This document shows, piece by piece, positions 31,805-39,789 of a stretch of DNA of 64,000 bases. Below the pieces are notes generated by a model, which did not search any database, was not told the DNA's origin, and saw nothing but the letters and a program-made list of their open reading frames with translations. The DNA is from Halomonas chromatireducens (GTDB lineage: Bacteria > Pseudomonadota > Gammaproteobacteria > Pseudomonadales > Halomonadaceae), in NCBI RefSeq assembly GCF_001545155.1, contig NZ_CP014226.1, positions 1,834,191 to 1,898,190 of the forward strand. The letters run 5' to 3'. Made by a program: the position numbers and the translations under genes. The first letter of the stretch is position 1. The number at the start of each line of letters is the position of its first letter.

Positions 31805-32764
31805 ATGGCGAGAAAAATACTAGCTTTGAAAGTGAAAAAGCAGATAGATGCCAAGCCCGCCGACGAAGTTGCAGATCAATTCCCTGAAGATTCCGAAAAA
31901 CGTTTTTTAAATGGAGTCGCTATTCATCCTTCCCCACGCATTTATTTAGAGCTAGGTTCTAATCAGCGTAGTGTGCGAGCGATGGATTTAATTACACCAA
32001 TTGGGATGGGGCAACGAGGGTTGATTGTTGCGCCGCCAGGCTCTGGCAAAACGACGATGTTAAAACATATCTGTCAGGCCGTGGCAGAAGCTTATCCTGA
32101 CATAAAGCTGTATGCCTTGCTTATTGATGAGCGCCCTGAAGAAGTGACAGATTTTAAGCGCAGTGTTGCGGCAGAAGTACATGCATCGTCTTCAGATGAA
32201 AGCTACACACAACATGTAAGTGTGGCGGATAAGCTTCTTGAGACAGCTCGTAAGCAAGCAGGCGACGGTCATAATGTGATGATTGTGATTGATTCTCTTA
32301 CGAGACTCTCGCGGGTTCATAATGCCGAGCAGCGAAGCAATGGTCGCACTATGTCGGGTGGGCTGGATACCCGAGCGTTGGAAATACCACGCAAACTGTT
32401 TGGCGCCGCGAGAAAGATTGAAAATGGCGGATCGCTCACCATTCTGGCCACCGTGCTGGTGGATACGGGAAGCCGTATGGATCAGGTGATTTTCGAGGAG
32501 TTCAAAGGCACGGGCAATATGGAAATCGTGTTATCACGGGAAGTGGCAAATCAACGGATTTTTCCTGCGATAGATATTGCCAAAAGCAGCACCCGTCGAG
32601 AAGAGATTTTGATTGATGCAAGAGATATTGAAAAAGTAAGGGCGTTGCGTAGAGCTTTGACAAGTCTTAAGCCAGCAGAAGGTGCGCAGAAGTTACTTGA
32701 ATTATTGGAAAAATATCCAACGAATGCCGAGCTATTAGATATTTTTCACCAGCCTAATGGTTAG
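31805..32764 (+). CDS. Rho-like ATPase lacking the RNA-binding N-terminal domains
   Basis: A 319-residue homologue of transcription terminator Rho (about 419 residues normally). It covers only the hexameric ATPase domain: PRIYLELG, DLITPIGMGQRGLIVAPPGSG (P-loop 76-84), LLIDERPEEVTD with the catalytic Glu, the Q-loop region GRTMSGGLDTRALEIPRKLF and the R-loop region EEFKGTGNMEIVLSREVANQ, and FPAIDIAKSSTRREE. The N-terminal helical domain and cold-shock RNA-binding domain are replaced by about 30 lysine- and acid-rich residues, and a stop codon stands in frame 13 bases before the ATG. The secondary RNA site is kept, the primary one is not. Base composition is clearly more AT-rich than the chromosome. 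Confidence 0.88.
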   Translation: MARKILALKVKKQIDAKPADEVADQFPEDSEKRFLNGVAIHPSPRIYLELGSNQRSVRAMDLITPIGMGQRGLIVAPPGSGKTTMLKHICQAVAEAYPDIKLYALLIDERPEEVTDFKRSVAAEVHASSSDESYTQHVSVADKLLETARKQAGDGHNVMIVIDSLTRLSRVHNAEQRSNGRTMSGGLDTRALEIPRKLFGAARKIENGGSLTILATVLVDTGSRMDQVIFEEFKGTGNMEIVLSREVANQRIFPAIDIAKSSTRREEILIDARDIEKVRALRRALTSLKPAEGAQKLLELLEKYPTNAELLDIFHQPNG

Positions 32765-32843
32765 AGAGAAATGTAGGTAGCCGCTGCAAGGAACTCGTCG
32801 ATAAGCGACAATTTAGCGGGACACCAAACTCGGAGTAAATGGC

Positions 32844-33404
32844 ATGGGACTTCTAACCTTCAGTCTCAACGTCACCCTGGACGGCTGCGTCGACCACGAG
32901 GAAGGCATCGCCGACGACGAGACACACGCCTTCTTCACCCGCCTCATGGACGAGAGTGGGGCGATGCTGTGGGGCCGCGTCACCTACGAGATGATGGAGG
33001 GCTACTGGCCGGCGGTCGCTCGCGGCGATGAGGAGGCGCCGCCAGCGATGCGCGAGTGGGCGGTCAAGCTGGAGGCCAAGCCGAAGTACGTGGTGTCGTC
33101 GACGCGAACGGACTTCCCGTGGACCAACAGCCACCACATCGCCGGTGACCTGTGCACGAACGTGCAGAAGCTCAAGGACGCAACCCCTGCCGGCGTGCTC
33201 CTCGGTAGCGGCAAGCTCGCGACCGAGCTGGACCGGCTGGATCTGATCGACGCGTACAAGTTCCTCGTCCACCCCAGGATCGCCGGCCACGGCCCGACCC
33301 TGTACGAGAGCGGGCTGCCCGGCACGCGACGGCTCGAGTTGATCTCGGCGAAGCCGCTCCGGAGCGGCGCGGTCGCCATGCACTACCGGCGCGAGAGCGG
33401 CTAA
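32844..33404 (+). CDS. RibD C-terminal/dihydrofolate-reductase-like protein
   Basis: A 186-residue member of the RibD_C family. It shows LTFSLNVTLDGCVDHEEG at the start, AMLWGRVTYEMMEGYWP around residues 35-50, and a C-terminal KFLVHPRIAGHGPTLYESG. Free-standing members such as these are common in soil bacteria and their substrates are mostly unknown; they use NADPH in related enzymes. GC content rises to chromosomal level here, unlike the Rho-like gene to the left. A half attC-like site follows directly. Confidence 0.8.
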   Translation: MGLLTFSLNVTLDGCVDHEEGIADDETHAFFTRLMDESGAMLWGRVTYEMMEGYWPAVARGDEEAPPAMREWAVKLEAKPKYVVSSTRTDFPWTNSHHIAGDLCTNVQKLKDATPAGVLLGSGKLATELDRLDLIDAYKFLVHPRIAGHGPTLYESGLPGTRRLELISAKPLRSGAVAMHYRRESG

Positions 33405-33436
33405 CTCCAAACCGGCCCGTGAGCCGGGCGTTAACC
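33399..33436 (+). other. Truncated attC-like site 8
   Basis: Runs from GGCTAAC, at the end of the RibD_C-like gene, to GTTAACC in only 38 bases. Its right half, ccaaaccggcccgtgagcc, is nearly the same as the right half of attC 3, so this looks like the remnant of a full site whose left arm is lost. It is the last attC trace on the right. Confidence 0.5.
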
Positions 33437-33513
33437 ACCACCCCTGTCGATTTCGATCAGCTCCGTTCGACATTAGCTTGCCACCCACAGCAATCACCCA
33501 CTGAAGGGAGCTA

Positions 33514-34002
33514 ATGATGAAGCACATGACAAAGAACACGATCTGCCTTTGGTACGATGACGCCGCTGAGGAAGCCGCGCAATTTTATGCCGAGACATTC
33601 CCTGATTCCTCGATCGACGCGGTGCACCGAGCGCCTGGGGATTACCCAGCGGGGAAGGAAGGGAGCGTCTTGACGGTGGAGTTCACCGTGCTGGGCGTTG
33701 CGTGCCTGGGGCTGAACGGTGGGCCTATGTTCAAGCACAGCGAGGCGTTCTCGTTTCAGGTGGCGACCGAAGACCAGGAGGAGACGGATCGCTACTGGAA
33801 CGCCATCGTCGGCAATGGCGGGGAGGAGAGCCAATGCGGGTGGTGCAAGGACAAGTGGGGCATCTCCTGGCAGATTACGCCGATCGCGCTGACGAAAGCC
33901 TTCACCAGCCCCGACCGCGCCGCCGCCAAGCGAGCGTTCGATGCCATGATGACGATGAGGAAAATCGACATCGCCAAGATCGAGGCCGCCTTTCGCGGCT
34001 GA
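33514..34002 (+). CDS. PhnB-like VOC family protein
   Basis: A 162-residue protein of the PhnB/3-demethylubiquinone-methyltransferase-like branch of the VOC fold. It starts TICLWYDDAAEEAAQFYAET, has VLGVACLGLNGGPMFKHSEA and ends with DKWGISWQITPIALTKAF and an AFDAMMTMRKIDIAKIEAAF tail, all typical. Function of the branch is unknown. The ATG at 33514 and the next codon are both ATG; the ggga site fits the second slightly better. It precedes a strong terminator and marks the return to chromosomal composition. Confidence 0.82.
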   Translation: MMKHMTKNTICLWYDDAAEEAAQFYAETFPDSSIDAVHRAPGDYPAGKEGSVLTVEFTVLGVACLGLNGGPMFKHSEAFSFQVATEDQEETDRYWNAIVGNGGEESQCGWCKDKWGISWQITPIALTKAFTSPDRAAAKRAFDAMMTMRKIDIAKIEAAFRG

Positions 34003-34049
34003 GATGAAGGTAGGCTACCGACAATTAGCCGACATTCGCGACTTACCCA

Positions 34050-34090
34050 AAGCCGCCGACGCTATCCCAGCGTAGGCGGCTTTTTCTTTT
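34050..34090 (+). terminator. Intrinsic terminator after the PhnB-like gene
   Basis: Arms aagccgcc-g-acgct and agcgt-a-ggcggctt form a 13-pair stem with one bulge pair around the loop atccc, followed by tttttctttt. It ends rightward transcription and also lies just past the stop of the convergent nirD. Confidence 0.88.
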
Positions 34091-34105
34091 CCAATGGCTG
34101 AAACC

Positions 34106-34477
34106 TCAGGCCTCGATCCACACCTCATCGCCCTTGAAGCTTACCTTCCAGGTGCGCAGCGCTACGCTGTCGTCTTCCAGGCACTGGCCGTCTTCCAGGC
34201 GGAAGTGCTGCTTGTAGATCGGCGAGGCGACGACGAGCTGGCCCTTGATATCGCCGACGATGCCGCGGGCGATGACGTTGGCGTGGGAGAAGGGGTCGTG
34301 GTGGTCGATGGCGTATAGCTCCTGCTCGTACCCCGGCAAATAGAATATGGCGGCTTGTGCCGGGCCTTCCGGGGTTTCCACCCAGGCGGCAATACCGGAG
34401 TAGGGCACCAGGTCGGCGCGGGTGCAGAGGGTTTGCCAGGTCTGGGTCATGGTCTTGGCCGCAATTGCTGAACTCAT
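34106..34477 (-). CDS. nirD: Nitrite reductase small subunit NirD
   Basis: A 123-residue Rieske-fold subunit of assimilatory NADH nitrite reductase. It keeps the NirD pattern (WQTLCTRADLVPYSGIAAWV, AIFYLPGYEQELYAIDHHDP, KGQLVVASPIYKQHFRLEDG) but, as in other NirD proteins, lacks the full Cys-His pairs of true Rieske proteins. The start at 34477 follows ggag by nine bases; a longer reading has no support. It lies 148 bases behind nirB in the same direction, across a palindromic stretch. Confidence 0.93.
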   Translation of the reverse strand: MSSAIAAKTMTQTWQTLCTRADLVPYSGIAAWVETPEGPAQAAIFYLPGYEQELYAIDHHDPFSHANVIARGIVGDIKGQLVVASPIYKQHFRLEDGQCLEDDSVALRTWKVSFKGDEVWIEA

Positions 34478-34543
34478 TTTTTTAATCTCCAGATTCGTTT
34501 CGGGAAATCGGCGAGCGGGATGAAGCGCTAGGCGCGCGGCGGA

Positions 34544-34583
34544 CCGAAGGCGAGACATAACGTGGGGTTAGGCGAGCCTTCGG
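34544..34583. repeat. Palindromic stretch between nirB and nirD
   Basis: Perfect 8-base arms ccgaaggc and gccttcgg, 24 bases apart, in the 148-base nirB-nirD gap, next to further GC-rich symmetric bits (gcgattcgctcgcgcagcgat). It resembles an extragenic palindrome and may stabilise the nirB message or lower nirD output. Confidence 0.4.
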
Positions 34584-34625
34584 GGTGCCGCGCAACAACG
34601 CGATTCGCTCGCGCAGCGATTTCCA

Positions 34626-37157
34626 TTAGGCCGGGCGAAGCTGGCCGCGCTCAGTGGTGTAAATAATGTCCGGGTCCGGGCGCGCGTCGTTAACGAAGCT
34701 GCGGAAGCGCTTGAGCTTCTCCGGGTCGCTGATGGCGTTGGCCCATTCGCATTCGTAGGCGTCGATGACGGTCTGCATCTGCCGGTCGAGCTCTTCGCCG
34801 ATGCCGAGGCTGTCCTCGAGGATCACCTCCTTGAGGTAGTCCAGCCCGCCGTCCAGGTTCTCGCGCCATACCGAGGTGCGCTGCAGGCGGTCGGCGGTGC
34901 GGATGTAGAACATCAGGAAGCGGTCGATGATGCGGTAGAGCTGTTCGTCGGCGAGGTCGGTGGCGAACAGTTCGGCGTGGCGCGGGCGCATGCCGCCGTT
35001 GCCGCACACGTACAGGTTCCAGCCGTTCTCGGTGGCGATCACGCCGATGTCCTTGCTCTGGGCCTCGGCGCATTCGCGGGTGCAGCCGGAAACGCCGAAC
35101 TTGATCTTGTGCGGGGCGCGCAGGCCCTTGTAGCGGTGCTCCAGCTGGATCGCCATGCCCACGCTGTCCTGCACGCCGTAGCGGCACCAGGTGCTGCCGA
35201 CGCAGGACTTCACGGTACGCAGCGACTTGCCGTAGGCGTGGCCGGTCTCGAAGCCGGCTTCGATCAGCTCGCCCCAAATCGCCGGCAGGTCTTCCAGGCG
35301 GGCGCCGAACAGGTCGATGCGCTGGCCGCCGGTCACCTTGGTGTAGAGCGCGTACTTCTGCGCCACCTGGCCCAGCACCACCAGCTTGTCAGGGGTAATC
35401 TCGCCGCCCGGCACGCGGGGAACGACGGAGTAGGTGCCGTTCTTCTGCATGTTGGCCATGAAGGTGTCGTTGGTGTCCTGCAGCGGGATGTGGGCCGCGT
35501 CGGTGATCGGCTCGTTGAAGCAGGAGGCGAGGATCGAGGCTACCGCCGGTTTGCAGATATCGCAGCCGAGCCTATGAGACTCCGCAGAGCCATGCTTTTC
35601 CATTAGCTCGCTGAAGGTCTTGATGCCCTCGACGCGGACGATGTCGTAGAGCTCCTGGCGGGTGTGGGCGAAGTGTTCGCAGATCGACTTGTCGACCTCC
35701 ACGCCGCGGGCCTCCAGCTCGTGGTCGACCACGCTCTTGAGCAGTGCGGCGCAGCCGCCGCAGCCGGTGCTGGCCTTGGTTTCACCCTTCACCGCGCCGA
35801 GATCGACGGCGCCGGCATCCAGCGTCGCGCAGATGTCGCCCTTGGTCACGTTGTGACAGGAGCAGATCATCGCGGTTTCCGGCAGGGCGTCGGGGCCCAG
35901 GGTGGGCGCGCCTTCGCTCGAGGGCAGGATCAGCGCGGCGGGGTCCTCGGGCAGGTCCATGCGGTTGGCGTAGTACTGCAGCAGGGTGTCGTAGTAGCTG
36001 TTGTCGCCGACCAGCATGGCGCCGACCAGGCGCTTGCCGTCGCTGGAGACCACCAGCTTGCGATACTGCTGCTTGATCGGATCAAGGAAGCGGAACATGC
36101 GTGCGCCGGGGGTGCGGTCGCCGTGGGCGTCTCCGATGGAGCCCACGTCCACGCCCATCAGCTTGAGCTTGGTACTCATGTCGGCGCCCTTGAAGCTGCC
36201 GTCCTGGCTGCCGCTGGCCGTGGCGAGCAGGGTGGCGGCGGCGGCCTTGGCCATTTGGTAGCCGGGGGCCACCAGGCCGAAGATGCTGTTGTTCCACAGC
36301 GCCACTTCACCCACGGCGAGAATCGCCGGGTCGTTGGTCAGGCAGCGGTCGTCGATCACCACGCCGCCGCGCTCGCCGATCTCCAGGCCGCAGTCCCGGG
36401 CCAGGTCGTCGCGGGGGCGAATGCCGGCGGAGAACACGATCAGGTCGGTCTCCAGCACCTTGTCGTCCTGGAACACCATGCGGTGGCGGCTGGCTTCGCC
36501 GTCGACGATCTCCTGGGTGGCACGGCCGGTCAGCACCTGCACGCCCAGCGACTCGATCTTCTCGCGCAGCAGCTCGCCGCCTTCGCTGTCGACCTGCATC
36601 GGCATCAGCCGGGGGGCGAACTCGACCACGGCGGTGTCCAGGTTGAGGCCGCGCAGGGCGTTGGCGGCTTCCAGGCCGAGCAGGCCGCCGCCCACCACCA
36701 CGCCGGTATTGGCGGTTTCGGCCATGGCGCGAATGGCGTCGAGATCCTCCAGGGTACGGTAGACCAGGCAGCCTTCCCGGTCGTTGCCGGGGATCGGCGG
36801 CACGAAGGGATAGGAGCCGGTGGCCAGCACCAGGCGGTCGTAGGCGTAGCGGCCCTGGGGTGTCGTCACCTCGCTCTTGTCGCGGTCGATGGCGGTGACC
36901 GCCTCGGAAAGGCGCAGGGCAATGCCGTGCTCGGCGTAGTACTCGGCGGTGGAGAGGGCCAGCGAGTCGGCGTCGCGGCCGCTGAAGTACTCGGAGAGGT
37001 GAACCCGGTCGTAGGCCAGGTGGCGCTCCTCGCCGAACACGGTGATCTCATAGTGCTCGGTGGCGCCCTGTTCGACCAGTTGCTCGACCAGGTGGTGGCC
37101 GACCATGCCGTTACCGATGACGATCAACTGGGATTTGGTGGCGTTAGGCGTGTTCAT
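34626..37157 (-). CDS. nirB: Nitrite reductase [NAD(P)H] large subunit NirB
   Basis: Cytoplasmic assimilatory nitrite reductase, 843 residues, reducing nitrite to ammonium with NAD(P)H. Domains in order: FAD/NAD-binding (IVIGNGMVGHHLVEQL at 11 and GVVVGGGLLGLEAANAL near 150), a BFD [2Fe-2S] domain (MICSCHNVTKGDICATL, then STGCGGCAALLKSVV), nitrite/sulfite reductase ferredoxin half-domain, and the sirohaem/[4Fe-4S] domain with CVGSTWC and CTREC. It overlaps the preceding flavoprotein gene by four bases (ATGA), so both are made together. Confidence 0.96.
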   Translation of the reverse strand: MNTPNATKSQLIVIGNGMVGHHLVEQLVEQGATEHYEITVFGEERHLAYDRVHLSEYFSGRDADSLALSTAEYYAEHGIALRLSEAVTAIDRDKSEVTTPQGRYAYDRLVLATGSYPFVPPIPGNDREGCLVYRTLEDLDAIRAMAETANTGVVVGGGLLGLEAANALRGLNLDTAVVEFAPRLMPMQVDSEGGELLREKIESLGVQVLTGRATQEIVDGEASRHRMVFQDDKVLETDLIVFSAGIRPRDDLARDCGLEIGERGGVVIDDRCLTNDPAILAVGEVALWNNSIFGLVAPGYQMAKAAAATLLATASGSQDGSFKGADMSTKLKLMGVDVGSIGDAHGDRTPGARMFRFLDPIKQQYRKLVVSSDGKRLVGAMLVGDNSYYDTLLQYYANRMDLPEDPAALILPSSEGAPTLGPDALPETAMICSCHNVTKGDICATLDAGAVDLGAVKGETKASTGCGGCAALLKSVVDHELEARGVEVDKSICEHFAHTRQELYDIVRVEGIKTFSELMEKHGSAESHRLGCDICKPAVASILASCFNEPITDAAHIPLQDTNDTFMANMQKNGTYSVVPRVPGGEITPDKLVVLGQVAQKYALYTKVTGGQRIDLFGARLEDLPAIWGELIEAGFETGHAYGKSLRTVKSCVGSTWCRYGVQDSVGMAIQLEHRYKGLRAPHKIKFGVSGCTRECAEAQSKDIGVIATENGWNLYVCGNGGMRPRHAELFATDLADEQLYRIIDRFLMFYIRTADRLQRTSVWRENLDGGLDYLKEVILEDSLGIGEELDRQMQTVIDAYECEWANAISDPEKLKRFRSFVNDARPDPDIIYTTERGQLRPA

Positions 37158-38470
37158 GCGGCCTCCTTGACGGGGCGTTCCGGAGAGTCTGGATTGGCGT
37201 GTTCGTGAAGCAGGGCGTCGGCATCGGCGGCGCCCAGCAGCAGGGCCTGACGGCAGGGGCCGAGGTCGGTGCCGGCCAGCGAGTGTTCGAAGTACCAGGG
37301 GCCCATGGCGGTATCACCGTAGAGAACGGCACCGACGATGTGCCCGTCGCACAGCAGCAGGCGGCGATAGTCGCCCTGCAGCGGGTCGCGGTAGGTGAGC
37401 ACGTCGTGGTCGGGTTCCGCCTCGGTGGGGCCGAAGGCGTAGAGCGATACGCCGCTCACCTTGAGCTTGGTGGCACAGGGCGTCTCCACGTAGCCTGCCG
37501 TCGGCTCGCCGGCCAGATGCGCGGCCAGGACCTCGACCTGCTTCCAGATGGGTTCCACCAGGCCGAAGGTATTGCCCTGGAATTCGCAGCATTCGCCCAG
37601 GGCGTGGATGGCCGGCTCAGAGGTGGTAAGGGTCTCGTCGACGACGATGGCGCGGTTGACCTCGAGCCCGGCCACCTGGCCCAGTTCCTTGTTGGGCGTG
37701 ATGCCAATGGCCACCACCACGCACTCGGCCGGGAGCCAGTGTCCGTCGCTCAGCATGGCGCCGGTGACATGGCCCTGGTCGTCTCCGGTCAGGTGGTCCA
37801 GGCCGGCATCGGTATGGATGTCGAGGCCGCGGCTGCAGAGCTCGGCTTCGAGCAACCGGGCGGCGGTGATGTCCAACTGACGGTTCATCAGCCGGTCGTC
37901 ACGCTGGATCAGGCTCACGTTCATGCCACGCTTGGCTTGGCCCTGTTTCCGCAGGCCTTCGGCGGCTTCCAGGCCCAGCAGGCCGCCGCCGATCACTACG
38001 GCACTGCCGCCGGCTTGCGCGGCACGTGTCAGGGCCTCGGCATCGTTCAGGTCGCGAAAGACGTGGACGCCGGCAAGCGTGAGCCCGGGAATGGGCGGCA
38101 TCGCCGGGCGTGAGCCGGTGGCCAGCACCAGGCGGTCATAGTCGAGGGTGCGGCCGGCGTCAGTGGTCAGGCGGCGCGATTGGCGGTCGATGTTGGTGAC
38201 CCGCTCACCGAGAACCAGGTCGATCCGCTGTTCGGCATACCAGCCGGCATCGCGCAGCGTCAGCGCGTCGCGCTCCATCTCGCCGGCCAGTAGCGGCGAG
38301 AGCAGTATACGGTTGTAGGCTGGCTGCGGCTCCTCGCCGATCACGGTGATACGCAGCGACAGGGCCGGCCGCTTGGCCAGGGCTTCAACCAGCCGGTGGC
38401 CAGCCATCCCGTTGCCGATGATCACGAGATGCTCGAGCGTGGCCGACTGGGGTGCGGACTGTGGGTGCAT
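37154..38470 (-). CDS. NAD(P)/FAD oxidoreductase, probable nitrate-reductase electron donor (NasC-like)
   Basis: A 438-residue flavoprotein homologous to the N-terminal half of NirB: HLVIIGNGMAGHRLVEAL for FAD and SAVVIGGGLLGLEAAEGL for NAD(P)H, with a C-terminal dimer-type domain. It has no BFD cysteine cluster of its own; instead NasA encoded nearby carries one at its C-terminus. That division of parts fits an electron-transfer subunit that feeds NasA from NAD(P)H, like NasC of Klebsiella. The start at 38470 follows a strong ggaggtg site. It is the first gene of the leftward operon with nirB and nirD, after a leader with a terminator hairpin. Confidence 0.8.
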   Translation of the reverse strand: MHPQSAPQSATLEHLVIIGNGMAGHRLVEALAKRPALSLRITVIGEEPQPAYNRILLSPLLAGEMERDALTLRDAGWYAEQRIDLVLGERVTNIDRQSRRLTTDAGRTLDYDRLVLATGSRPAMPPIPGLTLAGVHVFRDLNDAEALTRAAQAGGSAVVIGGGLLGLEAAEGLRKQGQAKRGMNVSLIQRDDRLMNRQLDITAARLLEAELCSRGLDIHTDAGLDHLTGDDQGHVTGAMLSDGHWLPAECVVVAIGITPNKELGQVAGLEVNRAIVVDETLTTSEPAIHALGECCEFQGNTFGLVEPIWKQVEVLAAHLAGEPTAGYVETPCATKLKVSGVSLYAFGPTEAEPDHDVLTYRDPLQGDYRRLLLCDGHIVGAVLYGDTAMGPWYFEHSLAGTDLGPCRQALLLGAADADALLHEHANPDSPERPVKEAA

Positions 38471-38515
38471 GTAGTGACACCTCCGAAGCAGGTAAGAAAG
38501 CAGCGGCACAAAAAG

Positions 38516-38560
38516 AAGACGCTCCATCACGACCCCGCCTGGGGTGTGCTGGAGCGTCTT
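38516..38560 (-). terminator. Leader terminator (attenuator) of the nasC-like/nirBD operon
   Basis: Read leftwards, arms aagacgctcca and tggagcgtctt pair perfectly over 11 bases with an inner acccc/ggggt stem, followed by a ctttttg U-tract. It sits 45 bases before the start codon of the first structural gene, so transcription should stop here unless antitermination occurs. NasT (an ANTAR RNA-binding protein encoded just upstream) is the expected antiterminator. Confidence 0.8.
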
Positions 38561-38582
38561 CGCCCGTTGCTACTGTTCGAGA

Positions 38583-38600
38583 GCGACCGCCATTGATCGC
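38583..38600 (-). promoter_or_regulatory. Hexaloop hairpin, candidate NasT (ANTAR) target
   Basis: Read leftwards gcgatc-AATGGC-ggtcgc: a six-pair stem (one G-U pair) with a six-base loop having A at position 1 and G at position 4, the pattern recognised by ANTAR proteins. It starts about seven bases after the predicted transcription start. Confidence 0.55.
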
Positions 38601-38617
38601 GTAGTTGATGAGTACCA

Positions 38618-38633
38618 ATCAAGAAGCTGGCCA
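38618..38633 (-). promoter_or_regulatory. Candidate sigma-54 promoter of the nasC-like/nirBD operon
   Basis: Read leftwards TGGCCAGCTTCTTGAT, close to TGGCAC-N5-TTGC but with GA instead of GC at -12. On sequence alone it is weak. Support comes from geometry: the -24 G lies exactly 108 bases from the centre of an NtrC-type box, the same distance as at nasA. Confidence 0.5.
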
Positions 38634-38731
38634 AGATTCTCTTGATGTCAGTTTTATTGTTTTATTTCAGATTCTTGGGAATGCCTTTCCAGAGGGGGTG
38701 TCCGGCGCTCAGCCGTTTCCGGTCGGCCGCC

Positions 38732-38748
38732 TGCACGTCACTGGTGCA
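38732..38748. promoter_or_regulatory. NtrC-binding-type enhancer site (left operon)
   Basis: TGCACGTCACTGGTGCA keeps the GCAC-N7-GTGC core of NtrC sites and overlaps the stop codon of nasS. It would activate the sigma-54 promoter downstream on the - strand under nitrogen limitation. Confidence 0.6.
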
Positions 38749-39775
38749 TGGCAGCATCGAAATGCACAGGGGCGTAGCACTCGTGGAGCGTCGGGATGTC
38801 CAGGGCACGATCCAGGTGACGCAGGGAGCGGTCCAGCTGTTCGGCAATCCGACCCATGGCGTCCACGTCGGGGCGCAGGATCCCGGGGCCGAACAGCCGC
38901 TGGTGAATCGGAGTGACGTCCAGGGGCAGGGTGTCGAGATGGCTCACCGAGCGGTCCAGGTAGGGCGGCAGGGCGAGCCACTCCAGCGCCTGGTGGCGGT
39001 TTTCGGGAGAGTCGGCGAGCCAGTCGCTGGCCGCCACCAGCGCCCGGATCAGGGCGGCAAGCGTGGCGGGGTAGTGGTGAGCCCAGGAGCGGGTCACGCC
39101 CAATACCTTCTCGGGGTGATCGGGCCACAGCTGGGCACCGCTGGCCACGAGCTGGCCGACACCCTGGTGCGCGGCCAGGCTGCCCCAGGGTTCGCCGGCG
39201 CAGAAGCCGTCGATCTGGCCTTCGCTGAGGGCCGCCACCATGCGCGGGGGCGGCAGGACGATCAGTTCCACGTCGCGGTCCGGATCGATGCCGCCCAGGC
39301 TGAGCCACTCCCGCAGCAGGTAGTGCTGGCACGAGAAGGGGTAGACCATGGCCAGCCGCGGGCGATGAGGGCCGCTGTGCTTACCGAGCCAGGCGCCGAC
39401 GGCGCGTGCGCTGTCGGCCGGGTCGCTGCCCATGGCGGCACCGCTCTGCTGGCAGAGGGGTTCCGACAGCACGATGGCATTGCCGTTGCGGCTCAGGGTG
39501 ATCGGCGCCAGGGCGTCGCAGGGCGCCCGCTCCAGCCCGAGACTCATGGCCAGCGGCATGGGCGAGAGCATCTGGGCGCCATCGAGCAGCCCGGCGGCCA
39601 CCTTGTCGCGCAGGGTCGACCAGGCGTTCTCCCGTGACAGCGATACCTCGACCCCCTGTTCGGAAAAGAAGCCCTGTTCACGGGCGATGACCAGCAGGGC
39701 GGCATCCAGCAGCGGCACGAAGCCCAGGGTCAGGTGATTCAGCTCGGGTGTGGTGTGCATGTCCTGCGGATTCAT
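38738..39775 (-). CDS. nasS: Nitrate sensor protein NasS (NrtA/CmpA family)
   Basis: A 345-residue protein of the nitrate-binding NrtA/CmpA family, without a signal peptide (it begins MNPQDMHTTPELNHLTLGFV), so it is the cytoplasmic sensor type rather than a transporter part. Family stretches are LDAALLVIAREQGFFSEQGV, ARPHIA-equivalent DGAQMLSPMPLAMSLGLERA and IDGFCAGEPWGSLAAHQGVG. In the known NasS-NasT pair, NasS holds the antiterminator NasT inactive until nitrate or nitrite binds. The gene lies directly behind nasT, 14 bases apart. Confidence 0.87.
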   Translation of the reverse strand: MNPQDMHTTPELNHLTLGFVPLLDAALLVIAREQGFFSEQGVEVSLSRENAWSTLRDKVAAGLLDGAQMLSPMPLAMSLGLERAPCDALAPITLSRNGNAIVLSEPLCQQSGAAMGSDPADSARAVGAWLGKHSGPHRPRLAMVYPFSCQHYLLREWLSLGGIDPDRDVELIVLPPPRMVAALSEGQIDGFCAGEPWGSLAAHQGVGQLVASGAQLWPDHPEKVLGVTRSWAHHYPATLAALIRALVAASDWLADSPENRHQALEWLALPPYLDRSVSHLDTLPLDVTPIHQRLFGPGILRPDVDAMGRIAEQLDRSLRHLDRALDIPTLHECYAPVHFDAAMHQ

Positions 39776-39789
39776 GAATAGACCTCAGT

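Noticed and set aside
25759..33436. CRISPR array
   Set aside because: The repeats here are not identical and are separated by whole genes; they fit attC sites and not CRISPR repeats. No other CRISPR-like pattern was seen in the window.
35664..37208. 514-codon + strand frame over nirB
   Set aside because: It is the reverse of a well-identified gene; its alanine, glycine, histidine and valine bias marks it as a shadow.
38618..38633. Sigma-54 promoter rated on its bases alone
   Set aside because: The -12 GC is GA, which would normally rule it out; kept only as a candidate because of the exact spacing match with nasA.
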